Shown: positions 17,189-28,576 of the stretch, piece after piece | How positions within the stretch are numbered: the stretch's first letter is position 1 | Layout: each line of letters starts with the position of its first letter | Assembly (NCBI RefSeq): GCF_000725495.1 | Contig: NZ_JNZD01000004.1 | Span: 372,001-436,000 of the forward strand | DNA length: 64,000 bases | Direction: 5' to 3' | Source of the DNA: Streptomyces aureus | Lineage (GTDB): Bacteria > Actinomycetota > Actinomycetes > Streptomycetales > Streptomycetaceae | Program-made: the position numbers and the translations under genes | Notes under the pieces: model-generated | Databases searched by the model: none | What the model was told of the DNA's origin: nothing | What the model saw: the letters and a program-made list of their open reading frames with translations, nothing else

Positions 17189-19471
17189 ATGTCCAGATTT
17201 CCCCTGCCCGGATCCCGGAGAGGGACCGGCCGCCGGCGAACGGTCCGGCTGCTGACGGTGACCGCGCTCGTGGCGACGACGGTGTCCGGCCTGACGGCCG
17301 CCTCGGGGAACGCCATCGCGCAGAACACGGCCACCGCACCGAACAGAGCCACCGCATCGAACGAAGCCGCGACGGGGACCGCGGCGATACCGGCCGGCTG
17401 GGCCACCGTCGTCAACGCCGGCAGCGGCAAGTGCGTCGACGCCCGCGCCGCCGGAACGGCCGACGGCACGGTGGTCCAGCAGTACGCCTGCAACGGCAGC
17501 CAGGCCCAGCAGTGGCGGTTCGCCGCCACGTCGGGCGGATACTCCCAGGTCGGCAACCGGGCCGACACCACCAAGGCCTGGGACGTCACCGGCGTCTCGG
17601 CCGCCGACGGCGCGCCGGTGCAGCTGTGGACGTACGGCGGCGGCGCCAACCAGCAGTGGCAGGCCGTGGCGGAGGCCGGCGGCACCTACCACTTCGTGAA
17701 CCGGAACAGCGGCAAGTGTCTCGACGTGCCGAGCGCCTCCACCGCCGACAGCGCCCAGCTCCAGCAGTACACCTGCAACGGCACGGCGGCCCAGTCCTTC
17801 CGCGTCGACGCGGCGGACACCCAGCAGCCGCCCGGGACACCGGACCTCGGCCCGAACGTCACCGTCTTCGACCCGTCGACACCGGCGGCGACCGTCCAGA
17901 GCAGCCTCGACGCGGCTTTCGCCCAGCAGGAGACCAACCAGTTCGGCACGGCCCGCAAGGCCTTCCTCTTCAAGCCGGGCAGCTACGCCGCCAACGCGAA
18001 CGTCGGCTTCTACACCCAGGTCGCGGGACTCGGCCTGTCCCCCGACGACGTCACCATCCGGGGCACCGTGCACGCCGAGGCGGACTGGTTCCAGGGCAAC
18101 GCGACCCAGAACTTCTGGCGTTCGGCGGAGAACCTGTCGGTCACTCCCCCGTCCGGATCCGACCGCTGGGCGGTGTCGCAGGCGGCGCCCTACCGCCGTA
18201 TGCACCTGCGGGGCAACCTGGCTCTGGACGACGGCGGCTGGTCCAGCGGCGGCTACATGGCCGACACGAAGGTCGACGGCCAGGTGAACTCCGGTTCGCA
18301 GCAGCAGTGGCTGTCCCGGAACACCGAGTGGTCGAACTGGACCGGGTCCAACTGGAACATGGTGTTCGTCGGCGCGAGGAACGCCCCCGCGAACAGCTTC
18401 CCGAACCCTCCCTACACGACGGTGGACCGGACACCGGTCTCCCGTGAGAAGCCCTTCCTGTACGTCGACACGGCGGGCGCCTGGAAGGTGTTCGTGCCGG
18501 CGGTACGCACCGACTCCAGCGGCACGAGCTGGGGGTCGGGGACCCCGGCGGGCACGTCCCTGCCGCTCTCCGACTTCTTCGTCGTCAAGCCGGGCGCGAC
18601 GGCGGCGCAGATGAACGACGCGCTGGCCCAGGGCAAGAACCTGCTGGTGACGCCGGGTGTCTACCACCTGGACCAGACGCTCAGGGTCACCCGGGCCGAC
18701 ACCGTGGTCCTCGGTCTCGGTCTCGCCACCCTCGTCCCCGACAACGGCGTGACCGCGATGACGGTGGCCGACGTGAACGGCGTCCAGCTCGCCGGGCTGC
18801 TGATCGACGCGGGCACCACCAACTCCGCGCAGCTGCTGGAGATGGGACCGGGCGGCTCCTCCGCGGACCACAGCGCCGACCCGAGCTCCCTGCACGACGT
18901 GTTCTTCCGCGTCGGCGGCGCGGGCGTCGGCAGGGCGACCACGAGCCTGACCGTCAACAGCGACGACGTGATCGGCGACCATCTGTGGCTGTGGCGCGCG
19001 GACCACGGCAGCGGGGTCGGCTGGACCAGCAACACCGCCGACACCGGTCTCGTGGTGAACGGTGACGACGTGACCATGTACGGGCTGTTCGTCGAGCACT
19101 ACCAGAAGTACCAGACCGTCTGGAACGGCAACGGCGGCCGCACGTACTTCTACCAGAACGAGATGCCCTACGACCCGCCCAACCAGGCGGCCTGGATGAG
19201 CGGTTCGACCCAGGGCTACGCCGCCTACAAGGTCGCGCCGTCCGTGACGAGCCATCAGGTGTACGGCTTCGGCAGCTACTGCTACTTCAACGTGAACCCC
19301 TCCGTCGCGGCGGAGCACGCCATCGAGGCGCCGGACAACGCGAACGTGCGCTTCAAGGACATGGTGACCGTGTCCCTCGGCGGCACCGGGACCATCCGGC
19401 ACGTGATCAACGACCGGGGCGGTCCGTCGAACTCGTCCACCAACGTCGCCGACCTCGTCAGCTACCCGTGA
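17189..19471 (+). CDS. Secreted RICIN-domain protein with right-handed beta-helix (pectate-lyase/GH55-like fold)
   Basis: A 760-residue exported protein. The signal sequence MSRFPLPGSRRGTGRRRTV..LVATTVSG..ASG has a twin-arginine-like basic stretch, so Tat or Sec export is possible. Residues about 68-208 form a beta-trefoil lectin with repeated QxW-type motifs (QQWRF, QQWQ, AQSF) binding carbohydrate. The remainder, from about 240, is a long beta-helix with NxD-type turn repeats (ADVNGVQLAGLLIDAG). No catalytic residues are assigned with certainty; it probably degrades or binds a plant or fungal polysaccharide. AGGAG precedes the ATG. The ThuA-RICIN gene follows 32 bp later, likely in the same operon. 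Confidence 0.85.
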   Translation: MSRFPLPGSRRGTGRRRTVRLLTVTALVATTVSGLTAASGNAIAQNTATAPNRATASNEAATGTAAIPAGWATVVNAGSGKCVDARAAGTADGTVVQQYACNGSQAQQWRFAATSGGYSQVGNRADTTKAWDVTGVSAADGAPVQLWTYGGGANQQWQAVAEAGGTYHFVNRNSGKCLDVPSASTADSAQLQQYTCNGTAAQSFRVDAADTQQPPGTPDLGPNVTVFDPSTPAATVQSSLDAAFAQQETNQFGTARKAFLFKPGSYAANANVGFYTQVAGLGLSPDDVTIRGTVHAEADWFQGNATQNFWRSAENLSVTPPSGSDRWAVSQAAPYRRMHLRGNLALDDGGWSSGGYMADTKVDGQVNSGSQQQWLSRNTEWSNWTGSNWNMVFVGARNAPANSFPNPPYTTVDRTPVSREKPFLYVDTAGAWKVFVPAVRTDSSGTSWGSGTPAGTSLPLSDFFVVKPGATAAQMNDALAQGKNLLVTPGVYHLDQTLRVTRADTVVLGLGLATLVPDNGVTAMTVADVNGVQLAGLLIDAGTTNSAQLLEMGPGGSSADHSADPSSLHDVFFRVGGAGVGRATTSLTVNSDDVIGDHLWLWRADHGSGVGWTSNTADTGLVVNGDDVTMYGLFVEHYQKYQTVWNGNGGRTYFYQNEMPYDPPNQAAWMSGSTQGYAAYKVAPSVTSHQVYGFGSYCYFNVNPSVAAEHAIEAPDNANVRFKDMVTVSLGGTGTIRHVINDRGGPSNSSTNVADLVSYP

Positions 19472-19503
19472 CCACCCATGACTCGTACGGGAAGGAGACC
19501 CGG

Positions 19504-20796
19504 ATGCGCATCGGCCCGTCCGTACCGGCACGCGGGGTCCTGCGGCTCCTCGTCCTGCTGGCCGCCCTGCTCGGCCTCACGGCGCCGCCCGCCGCGCACG
19601 CGGGCACGGCGGCGGCCCCGTTCAAGGTGCTCGCCCTCTACAACGGCACCTGGGACGCCGCGCACATCAGCTTCGTCCACGAGGCCAACGACTGGTTCCC
19701 GCGCCAAGCCGCGGCGAACGGCTTCACCTACACCGCGAGCAACGACTGGGACCTGCTGGCCGACGGAGGAGTGAAGGCGTACCAGGTCGTCCTGTTCCTC
19801 GACGACCTGCCGCAGACGGCGGCCCAGCGCGCCGGTTTCGAGCAGTACATGCGCGGGGGCGGAGGGTGGATGGGCTTCCACGTCTCGGCCTTCACCACCG
19901 ACGCGCAGAGCTGGTCCTGGTACCACGACCAGTTCCTGGGCAGCGGGAACTTCAAGTCCAACACCTGGGGGCCGACCACCGCCGTCCTGAAGGTGGAGGA
20001 CCGCACCCACCCCGCCACCGCGAACCTGCCCGCCACCTTCACCTCGTCGGTCAGCGAGTGGTACAGCTGGTCCAACGACCTGCGGCAGAACCCGGACATC
20101 AGGATCCTCGCGTCGGTCGACCCGAGCAGCTTCCCGCTGGGCACGGACCCCGCCCAGACCTGGAACAGCGGCTACTACCCGATCCTGTGGACCAACACGA
20201 AGTACCGCATGCTGTACGCCAACTTCGGGCACAACGCGATGGACTACGCGACGAACACCGCCCTGTCGTCGACGTTCGCCGGCGCGAACCAGAACCGCTT
20301 CCTGCTGGACGGGATCAAGTGGCTGGGCGGGGCCGGCACAACGGTGCCACCGGCGGACCCGATCCCCGACACCGCCTGGTACACCCTGGCCGGATCGGGC
20401 AACGGAACCTGTGTGGACGCCCGTTCGGCCGGAACGGCGAACGGGACCGCCGTCCAGCAGTACGCCTGCAACGGCACTGGGGCCCAGCAGTTCCAGTTCC
20501 GTCCGACGGACGGCGGCTACACACGGATCGCCCTGCGGCTGAACCCCCAGCAGGTCGTCGACGTCACCGACCGCTCGGCCGCCGACAACGCCCCGCTCCA
20601 GCTGTGGAGTTGGTCGAACGGCACGAACCAGCAGTGGCTGCCGGTGCGGGAGGGCACCGGGCGCTATCACTTCGTCGCCCGCCACAGCGGCAAGTGCCTG
20701 AGCGCGGCGGGCTCCGCCACGAACGGCGTCCAGCTCACCCAGCGCGGCTGCGACGCTTCGGCCGCCCAGAGCTTCGCGCTCGCCGCGCAGCCCTGA
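19504..20796 (+). CDS. Secreted ThuA domain protein with C-terminal RICIN lectin
   Basis: A 430-residue secreted protein: signal peptide ending near AAHA-G (about 33), a ThuA (trehalose utilisation-like, flavodoxin/GATase-like) domain from 38 to 285 with FKVLALYNGTWDAAH and GWMGFHVSAFT motifs, and a RICIN beta-trefoil at about 300-430 with three QxW-type repeats (QQFQF, QQWLP, AQSFAL). The ATG at 19504 follows GGAAGGAGA; an upstream GTG overlapping the previous stop at 19468 is less likely. Its lectin repeats closely match those of the preceding gene, so the two probably act on the same polysaccharide. Confidence 0.87.
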   Translation: MRIGPSVPARGVLRLLVLLAALLGLTAPPAAHAGTAAAPFKVLALYNGTWDAAHISFVHEANDWFPRQAAANGFTYTASNDWDLLADGGVKAYQVVLFLDDLPQTAAQRAGFEQYMRGGGGWMGFHVSAFTTDAQSWSWYHDQFLGSGNFKSNTWGPTTAVLKVEDRTHPATANLPATFTSSVSEWYSWSNDLRQNPDIRILASVDPSSFPLGTDPAQTWNSGYYPILWTNTKYRMLYANFGHNAMDYATNTALSSTFAGANQNRFLLDGIKWLGGAGTTVPPADPIPDTAWYTLAGSGNGTCVDARSAGTANGTAVQQYACNGTGAQQFQFRPTDGGYTRIALRLNPQQVVDVTDRSAADNAPLQLWSWSNGTNQQWLPVREGTGRYHFVARHSGKCLSAAGSATNGVQLTQRGCDASAAQSFALAAQP

Positions 20797-20841
20797 CGGT
20801 TCCCATCGGCACGGGGTGCGGCCCCGGCCGGTCCCACCGGA

Positions 20842-20883
20842 ACGGGGGGTGTCCGCGCCGGCCACGGCGCGGACACCCCCCGT
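20842..20883. terminator. Strong bidirectional terminator hairpin
   Basis: A perfect 19-bp stem, ACGGGGGGTGTCCGCGCCG (20842-20860) with CGGCGCGGACACCCCCCGT (20865-20883), loop GCCA. It lies between the convergent stops at 20796 and 20903. Confidence 0.85.
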
Positions 20884-20902
20884 GTCACGGCCGGGGCGCG
20901 GC

Positions 20903-21739
20903 TCACACCTTCCGCCACCGGGCCATCGCGAACGAGAACAGCCCGAACAGGACGAGCCCCGCGGCGACGCAGGCCAGCAGCCACGGCCCCATCGGCGCGG
21001 AGGCGAAGGACCGCAGCGTGCCGTCCATGCCCTTCGCCTGGTCGGGCTGGTACTTCACTGCGGCACGGATCGCGAAGACCCCGGCCGCCGCGAAGACCAC
21101 ACCCCGGGCGGCCCCGCCGCCCACACCCGTCGTGTCGACCGCACGGCGGACCCGACGCGACATCTCGGCGAGCTTGAGGTGCTTGTGGTACTTGCGCATC
21201 ACGACCCGTACGGCGATCCAGCCGCCCGCGACGACCAGGCCCGCCCCGGCGACGCCGACGATCCACTGGCCGCCGGGCATGCCCAGGGCCTTGGCCGTCA
21301 CGTCCCGGGACTGCCGGTCGCCCGAGCCGCTGCCGCGCGCGCCGGCCGCGAAGGCCAGCACGGAGTAGGCGACGAACCCGTAGAACACACAGCGCCCGGC
21401 CGACGCCAGACGCTTGCCGGCCTTGCCGCCGTCCGCCCCCGCGGCACCGAACAGCGCCTCGGAGAGCCGCCACAGCGCCATGCCGACGAGCCCGGCACCG
21501 AGCGCCCACAGCAGGACCGCCCCGAACGGCTTCGTGGCGATCTCCTGAAGAGCGCCGCCCCGGTCCGCCTGCCGTCCGCCGCTGTCGCCGAAGGCGATGC
21601 GCAGGGCCAGCAGGCCGACCAGGACGTAGATCACCCCCCGGGCGGCGAGCCCGGCCCGGGCCGCTCCCTCACGCGCCGAACCGGTCGCCGCACGACGGGC
21701 GTCGATCTCCTGGCCGCGGGCCACCGCCCCGGCGTTCAC
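20903..21739 (-). CDS. DUF1206 family membrane protein
   Basis: A 278-residue protein with six membrane helices arranged as three tandem pairs, each starting with an (A)RG-x-x-Y/F-x-x-x-G element (LAARGVIYVLVGLLALR; AGRCVFYGFVAYSVLAF; AARGVVFAAAGVFAIRA). This triplicated DUF1206 architecture is common in actinobacteria; its role is unknown. The GTG at 21739 overlaps the TGA of the upstream gene (GTGA), giving translational coupling. Confidence 0.88.
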   Translation of the reverse strand: MNAGAVARGQEIDARRAATGSAREGAARAGLAARGVIYVLVGLLALRIAFGDSGGRQADRGGALQEIATKPFGAVLLWALGAGLVGMALWRLSEALFGAAGADGGKAGKRLASAGRCVFYGFVAYSVLAFAAGARGSGSGDRQSRDVTAKALGMPGGQWIVGVAGAGLVVAGGWIAVRVVMRKYHKHLKLAEMSRRVRRAVDTTGVGGGAARGVVFAAAGVFAIRAAVKYQPDQAKGMDGTLRSFASAPMGPWLLACVAAGLVLFGLFSFAMARWRKV

Positions 21740-22134
21740 ACGGACCGCGTCTCGTGCGCGGTCTTCGCATCCAGCCTCAGTTTCATCTGTACCTCCTGGT
21801 CACCGGCCTCCGTGCCCAGCTCGTGCACGGTGAAGGCGGCATCGAGGGCCTCCCGCAGACGCTGTGTCGCCCGGGGGCCACCCTGTGCCTCCACGGTCGG
21901 CTGCCCCGAAAGTTCCGGGACAGACCCGGCACCACTGCCGGGTTCGGCGGCGGTGTCGAAGAGCACGGTCCACACCGTGGGCCGCCCGCTGCCCGACTCG
22001 TGGGGCTCGTCGGCGCCCTCGCGGTCCGCGGTGAAGCGGCCGCACAGGACACCGAGCACCGTCTTGGCGTCGGCCGCGGAACAGTCCCCGAGCATCACGT
22101 GGACCGTGGACGCGGGCAGTTGTTGCACGCTCAT
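21736..22134 (-). CDS. Hypothetical protein coupled to DUF1206 gene
   Basis: A 132-residue soluble protein, MSVQQLPASTVHVMLGDCSAADAKTV at the start. A mixed alpha/beta pattern with a WTVLFDTA strand and a C-terminal basic KLRLDAKTAHETRSV is seen. It has no recognised domain or signal. GAGAGGG precedes the ATG, and the stop overlaps the start of the DUF1206 gene, so the two form a bicistronic unit. It may be a regulatory or stress partner of the membrane protein. Confidence 0.65.
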   Translation of the reverse strand: MSVQQLPASTVHVMLGDCSAADAKTVLGVLCGRFTADREGADEPHESGSGRPTVWTVLFDTAAEPGSGAGSVPELSGQPTVEAQGGPRATQRLREALDAAFTVHELGTEAGDQEVQMKLRLDAKTAHETRSV

Positions 22135-22325
22135 GAAAACCCTCTCCCTCGCGTCGGCGAACAGGCGGACGCGCCCGCGGACGAGCACGCCGCGACAGTG
22201 CCCCGAGTACCCCCCGATCACGTACGAAACGAGGAACGCACACCTTGCTTGCGCCGTGACCGGCCCAGGTCAGAAAGGTCCGTGAGCTATGTTGAGTTCT
22301 CGTGGGACATGAAGGAGGCGCACCG

Positions 22326-23249
22326 GTGCCATCGCCGCAGCAGGCACGCGCCCAGGCATCCGCGATCACCTCGGGAAAGACGGCGCCCGAGGCGGGCGTC
22401 GCGCCCACGTCCCAGCTCAGGGAGCTGTTCGACGGCCCCCGGCTCTCGCCCGGCCAGCGGCGCATCGCCCAGTACCTGATCGAACACATCACCGAAGCCG
22501 CTTTCCTGTCGATCACCGATCTGGCCGAGCGGGTGGGCGTGAGCCAGCCCTCCGTGACCCGTTTCGCGGCGGCGGTGGGCTTCAGCGGCTACCCCGCGCT
22601 GCGCGAGAGCCTCCAGGCCATCGCGCTCAGCACCCTGGGCAGCGCGCCCGGGACCCCGGCCGAGGTCACCAGCAACGAGCTCCAGGCCGCCGTCGACGCC
22701 GAGATCGAGAACCTGGAGAACCTGCGCCGGGACTTCACCGACCCCGACCAGATCATCCGGGTCGGCCGGGCCCTGTCGCAGTCGGCGCCGCTCACCGTCC
22801 TCGGGCTGCGGATCTCCGTCTCGCTGGCCGAGTACTTCGCGTACGCCGCCCGTCGCATCCACCCGGACGTCCGGGTGGTGACCCGCGGCGGCTCCGTCGC
22901 CTACGACGCGCTGCTCCAGTCGCGGGAGGCGGGCGGCAGCTGGGTCCTGGCCTTCGGAATGCCCCGGCACGCCCAGGAGACGCTCACCGCCATGCGGGTG
23001 GCCCGCAGCGCCGGTCTCCAGGTGGCCCTGATCACCGACCTCGGGCTCGGCCCGCTGGCCGACGAGGCCGACGTGACCTTCGCCACCGGCACCGGCTCCC
23101 GGCTCGTCTTCGACTCCTACGCGGCCCCCGTGGTGCTGTCCGCGGCGCTGCTGCAGGCGATGACGGACGCCGACCCGGAGCGCACCCAGGCGCGCCTGGA
23201 GGAGTACGAGCACGTCGCCGAGCAGCACCAGTTCTTCCTGAGGGACTGA
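22326..23249 (+). CDS. MurR/RpiR family transcriptional regulator
   Basis: A 307-residue regulator with an N-terminal HTH_6 domain (residues about 30-105; SITDLAERVGVSQPSVTRFAAAVGFSGYPALRE) and a C-terminal SIS sugar-phosphate isomerase domain (about 140-290; LTVLGLRISVSLAEYFAYAARR). Such proteins sense phosphosugars and control sugar or cell-wall catabolism. The GTG at 22326 is chosen because AAGGAGG stands seven bases upstream. The genes it regulates are not obvious, as its neighbours are a DUF1206 operon (divergent) and an unknown gene downstream. Confidence 0.9.
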   Translation: MPSPQQARAQASAITSGKTAPEAGVAPTSQLRELFDGPRLSPGQRRIAQYLIEHITEAAFLSITDLAERVGVSQPSVTRFAAAVGFSGYPALRESLQAIALSTLGSAPGTPAEVTSNELQAAVDAEIENLENLRRDFTDPDQIIRVGRALSQSAPLTVLGLRISVSLAEYFAYAARRIHPDVRVVTRGGSVAYDALLQSREAGGSWVLAFGMPRHAQETLTAMRVARSAGLQVALITDLGLGPLADEADVTFATGTGSRLVFDSYAAPVVLSAALLQAMTDADPERTQARLEEYEHVAEQHQFFLRD

Positions 23250-23620
23250 CCCCGCTCCGGCATCCCGGGCCCGGCAGCGGCCCGGATCGGCCGGCCCCCG
23301 GCCCGGTCGGCGCCCCGCGTCTTGCAGGGGCCTTTCTCCCGTACCCGCTCCCACCACGGCATCAAGGGATCATTCACATCAAAGCACGCATGAATGTTTT
23401 CATGTCCTTGCGCTTCCGGCGGCATATATAAATACTTCTTTCGGATCGTGCCCCGGAGGCTTCCAGGTCACGACCCATGAGCACCGGGGGCCGTCCGCTC
23501 CTACCCGCATCGGGTCCCTGGTGTTCGAGCGGGTCTCGCCCGGCGAGACCCGTGGTGGCGGTCCCGGTACCCCTATGCCGGGGCCGCCCCCAGAGTCCCC
23601 GCCGACGTACCCCGGAAGCG
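23250..23620. other. Intergenic region with AT-rich promoter-like block
   Basis: 371 bp. A low-GC block at 23370-23450 contains the inverted repeat CATGAA-TGTT-TTCATG (23389-23404) and TATATAAATA (23424 onward), the most promoter-like and AT-rich stretch in the neighbourhood. No ORF longer than shadows is credible. Confidence 0.5.
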
Positions 23621-24004
23621 ATGAACATGGCCCTGACGTACTCACCGATCACCTCGGACTGGCCGTGCCAGGTGAAGACCCCCGGCAGTTTCGACTGGGA
23701 GCGATCGGCGGTGAAATGGCTGCGCGAGCTGGTCCCGAGCCGCTACGCCAGCTACCCCGTGCTGCACAAGCACCCCGTCCTGCTCGCCCGCCACGCGCAC
23801 CTCCAGGTGCAGCAGGAGATCCGGGTCGCGCGCACGGCGCTGCAGACCGCCCGTTGCGAGCTGCCCGGCCTCGGGCTGCAGGAGGGCGTCATCGAGCACT
23901 CGATCAAGATGTACGCCGCCGAGGTGATGCAGCTCCAGCACATAGCCCGGAGCATCCGTACGGTGTCCCAGGCGCTCGTGGACCACGCGCACACGCGACA
24001 CTGA
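23621..24004 (+). CDS. Conserved hypothetical protein (127 aa)
   Basis: A 127-residue soluble protein. The beginning MNMALTYSPITSDWPCQVKTPGSFDWERSA is a well-formed conserved start, and the middle HLQVQQEIRVARTALQTARCELPGL is a likely alpha-helix; Cys16 and Cys78 are notable. There is no signal or known domain. The start at 23621 is weakly supported by CCGGAAG; a second ATG lies six bases downstream. It is 50 bp from the metallo-hydrolase gene on the same strand and may be cotranscribed. Confidence 0.7.
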   Translation: MNMALTYSPITSDWPCQVKTPGSFDWERSAVKWLRELVPSRYASYPVLHKHPVLLARHAHLQVQQEIRVARTALQTARCELPGLGLQEGVIEHSIKMYAAEVMQLQHIARSIRTVSQALVDHAHTRH

Positions 24005-24054
24005 GGTCACGGGCCCCGTCACCGGCCCGACGGGACCGAGACGAGGGAGACGGC

Positions 24055-24951
24055 GTGGACAGTGCCGGGCAGCAGACAACCGGCGCCGGTGCGGACGAGG
24101 ACCGCGCGACGGCCGCACCGCTCGACGTGCGGTGGATCCACGGCTCACCCTCCGCCAAGCACAACACGGACCCCGACATCCAGGTCCACGCCTACGACGA
24201 GAACACGGTGATCCTTCGCCAGAACAAGGCGATCGACTACGAAGCGCCCTTCATGTTCCTGCTGTTCGGGACCGAGCGTGCGGTCCTGATCGACACGGGC
24301 GCCACGGCCTCGGCCGAGTACTTCCCGCTGCGCCGGGTCGTCGACGAGGTCGTCGGGTCCTGGCTGGCCGAACACCCCCGTGACGACTACGGGCTGCTGG
24401 TGCTGCACACCCATCCGCACGGCGACCACGTCGCCGGCGACGGCCAGTTCACCGGCCGTCCCGGCACCGAGGTCGTGGACGCGGCCCTCGACGGCGCCTG
24501 GGACTACTTCGGGTTCCACGACGACCCCGACGCGGTCGCCCGGATCGACCTCGGCGGCCGGGTGCTGGAATGCCTGGCCACACCGGGCCACCACCGGGCC
24601 GCGGTGACCTTCTACGACCCCTGGACCGGAATCCTGCTGACCGGCGACACCGTCTACCCCGGACGCCTGTACGTGGAGGACTGGCCCGCCTTCACCCGTA
24701 CCGTCGACCGGCTGATCGACTTCTGCGCGCGCCGCCCGGTCACCCACGTCCTCGGCTGCCACATCGAGATGAGCCGGGAGCCGGGGCGCGACTACCCCGT
24801 GCGCACCACCTATCAGCCCGACGAGCCGCCGCTGGAGATGACCACGGATCAGCTCCTGAACATCCGCCGGGCCGTCGGGTCCGTCGCCGGCCGGCCCGGC
24901 CGGCACGTCTTCGACGACTTCGTCATCTGCCTCCGCGACCCCGGCCACTGA
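24055..24951 (+). CDS. MBL-fold metallo-hydrolase
   Basis: A 298-residue metallo-beta-lactamase-fold protein. The dinuclear metal motif is HTHPHGDHVAGD: His120, His122, Asp124, His125; a further His lies in ATPGHHRAAV and an Asp in LTGDTVYPGR, and the last in LGCHIEM. Substrate unknown; family members are hydrolases of thioesters, lactones or sulfatase-like compounds. GAGGGAGA precedes the GTG start at 24055. Confidence 0.87.
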   Translation: MDSAGQQTTGAGADEDRATAAPLDVRWIHGSPSAKHNTDPDIQVHAYDENTVILRQNKAIDYEAPFMFLLFGTERAVLIDTGATASAEYFPLRRVVDEVVGSWLAEHPRDDYGLLVLHTHPHGDHVAGDGQFTGRPGTEVVDAALDGAWDYFGFHDDPDAVARIDLGGRVLECLATPGHHRAAVTFYDPWTGILLTGDTVYPGRLYVEDWPAFTRTVDRLIDFCARRPVTHVLGCHIEMSREPGRDYPVRTTYQPDEPPLEMTTDQLLNIRRAVGSVAGRPGRHVFDDFVICLRDPGH

Positions 24952-25050
24952 GCCGGCGAACACCCGGACGGCCCCGCCCCGGGCGATAGCCGGGCCGCGA
25001 GCGGGCACACGGGAGGAAAGCGCACCCGACGACCTCCCTTAGGCGGACGC

Positions 25051-25395
25051 ATGGACTCGACCTCGTGGACCCTGGTCCTCGTCATCGGCGCGGTCCTCGC
25101 GGCCGCCGCGCTCGCGGTGGCGGTGGTGCTGCTGCGCCGGCTCGTGCGCACCCGCCGCGACCTGCGGCGGGCCGGACTGCCGACCGGACCCCGCTGGGTG
25201 TTCTGGGGCGCCGTCGCCTATCTCCTGCTGCCGACCGACCTGCTGCCCGACCCCGTCTACCTGGACGACATCGGCGTCCTGCTGCTCGCCCTGCGCTCGC
25301 TGCGCGCGGCCGCCCCCGCCGTACCGCTGCGGCCGGGCGCCGCCCCCGCCCCGCGCGGCACCCGTGCCGTCACGGACGGGACGCGCAAGCGGTAG
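25051..25395 (+). CDS. YkvA/DUF1232 family small membrane protein
   Basis: A 114-residue protein with an N-terminal membrane helix (LVLVIGAVLAAAALAVAVVLL) and the DUF1232 signature AYLLLPTDLLPDPVYLDDIGVLLLAL near residues 56-82: a helix, the PxDLxPD turn, and a second hydrophobic helix. The family is widespread and uncharacterised. It is 99 bp downstream of the metallo-hydrolase gene. Confidence 0.85.
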   Translation: MDSTSWTLVLVIGAVLAAAALAVAVVLLRRLVRTRRDLRRAGLPTGPRWVFWGAVAYLLLPTDLLPDPVYLDDIGVLLLALRSLRAAAPAVPLRPGAAPAPRGTRAVTDGTRKR

Positions 25396-25495
25396 GTCCC
25401 GGGAACCGCGGGCGGCCACCGGTCCGTTGAGCGGTCGACGGCCCGTGCCCCGCCCCGCGCGGGGGCCACGGACCACGACAGCGACGGGCGGCGGC

Positions 25496-28551
<3,056 letters not shown>

Positions 28552-28576
28552 CCCACCGGGGGCCGGGCCTCACGTC

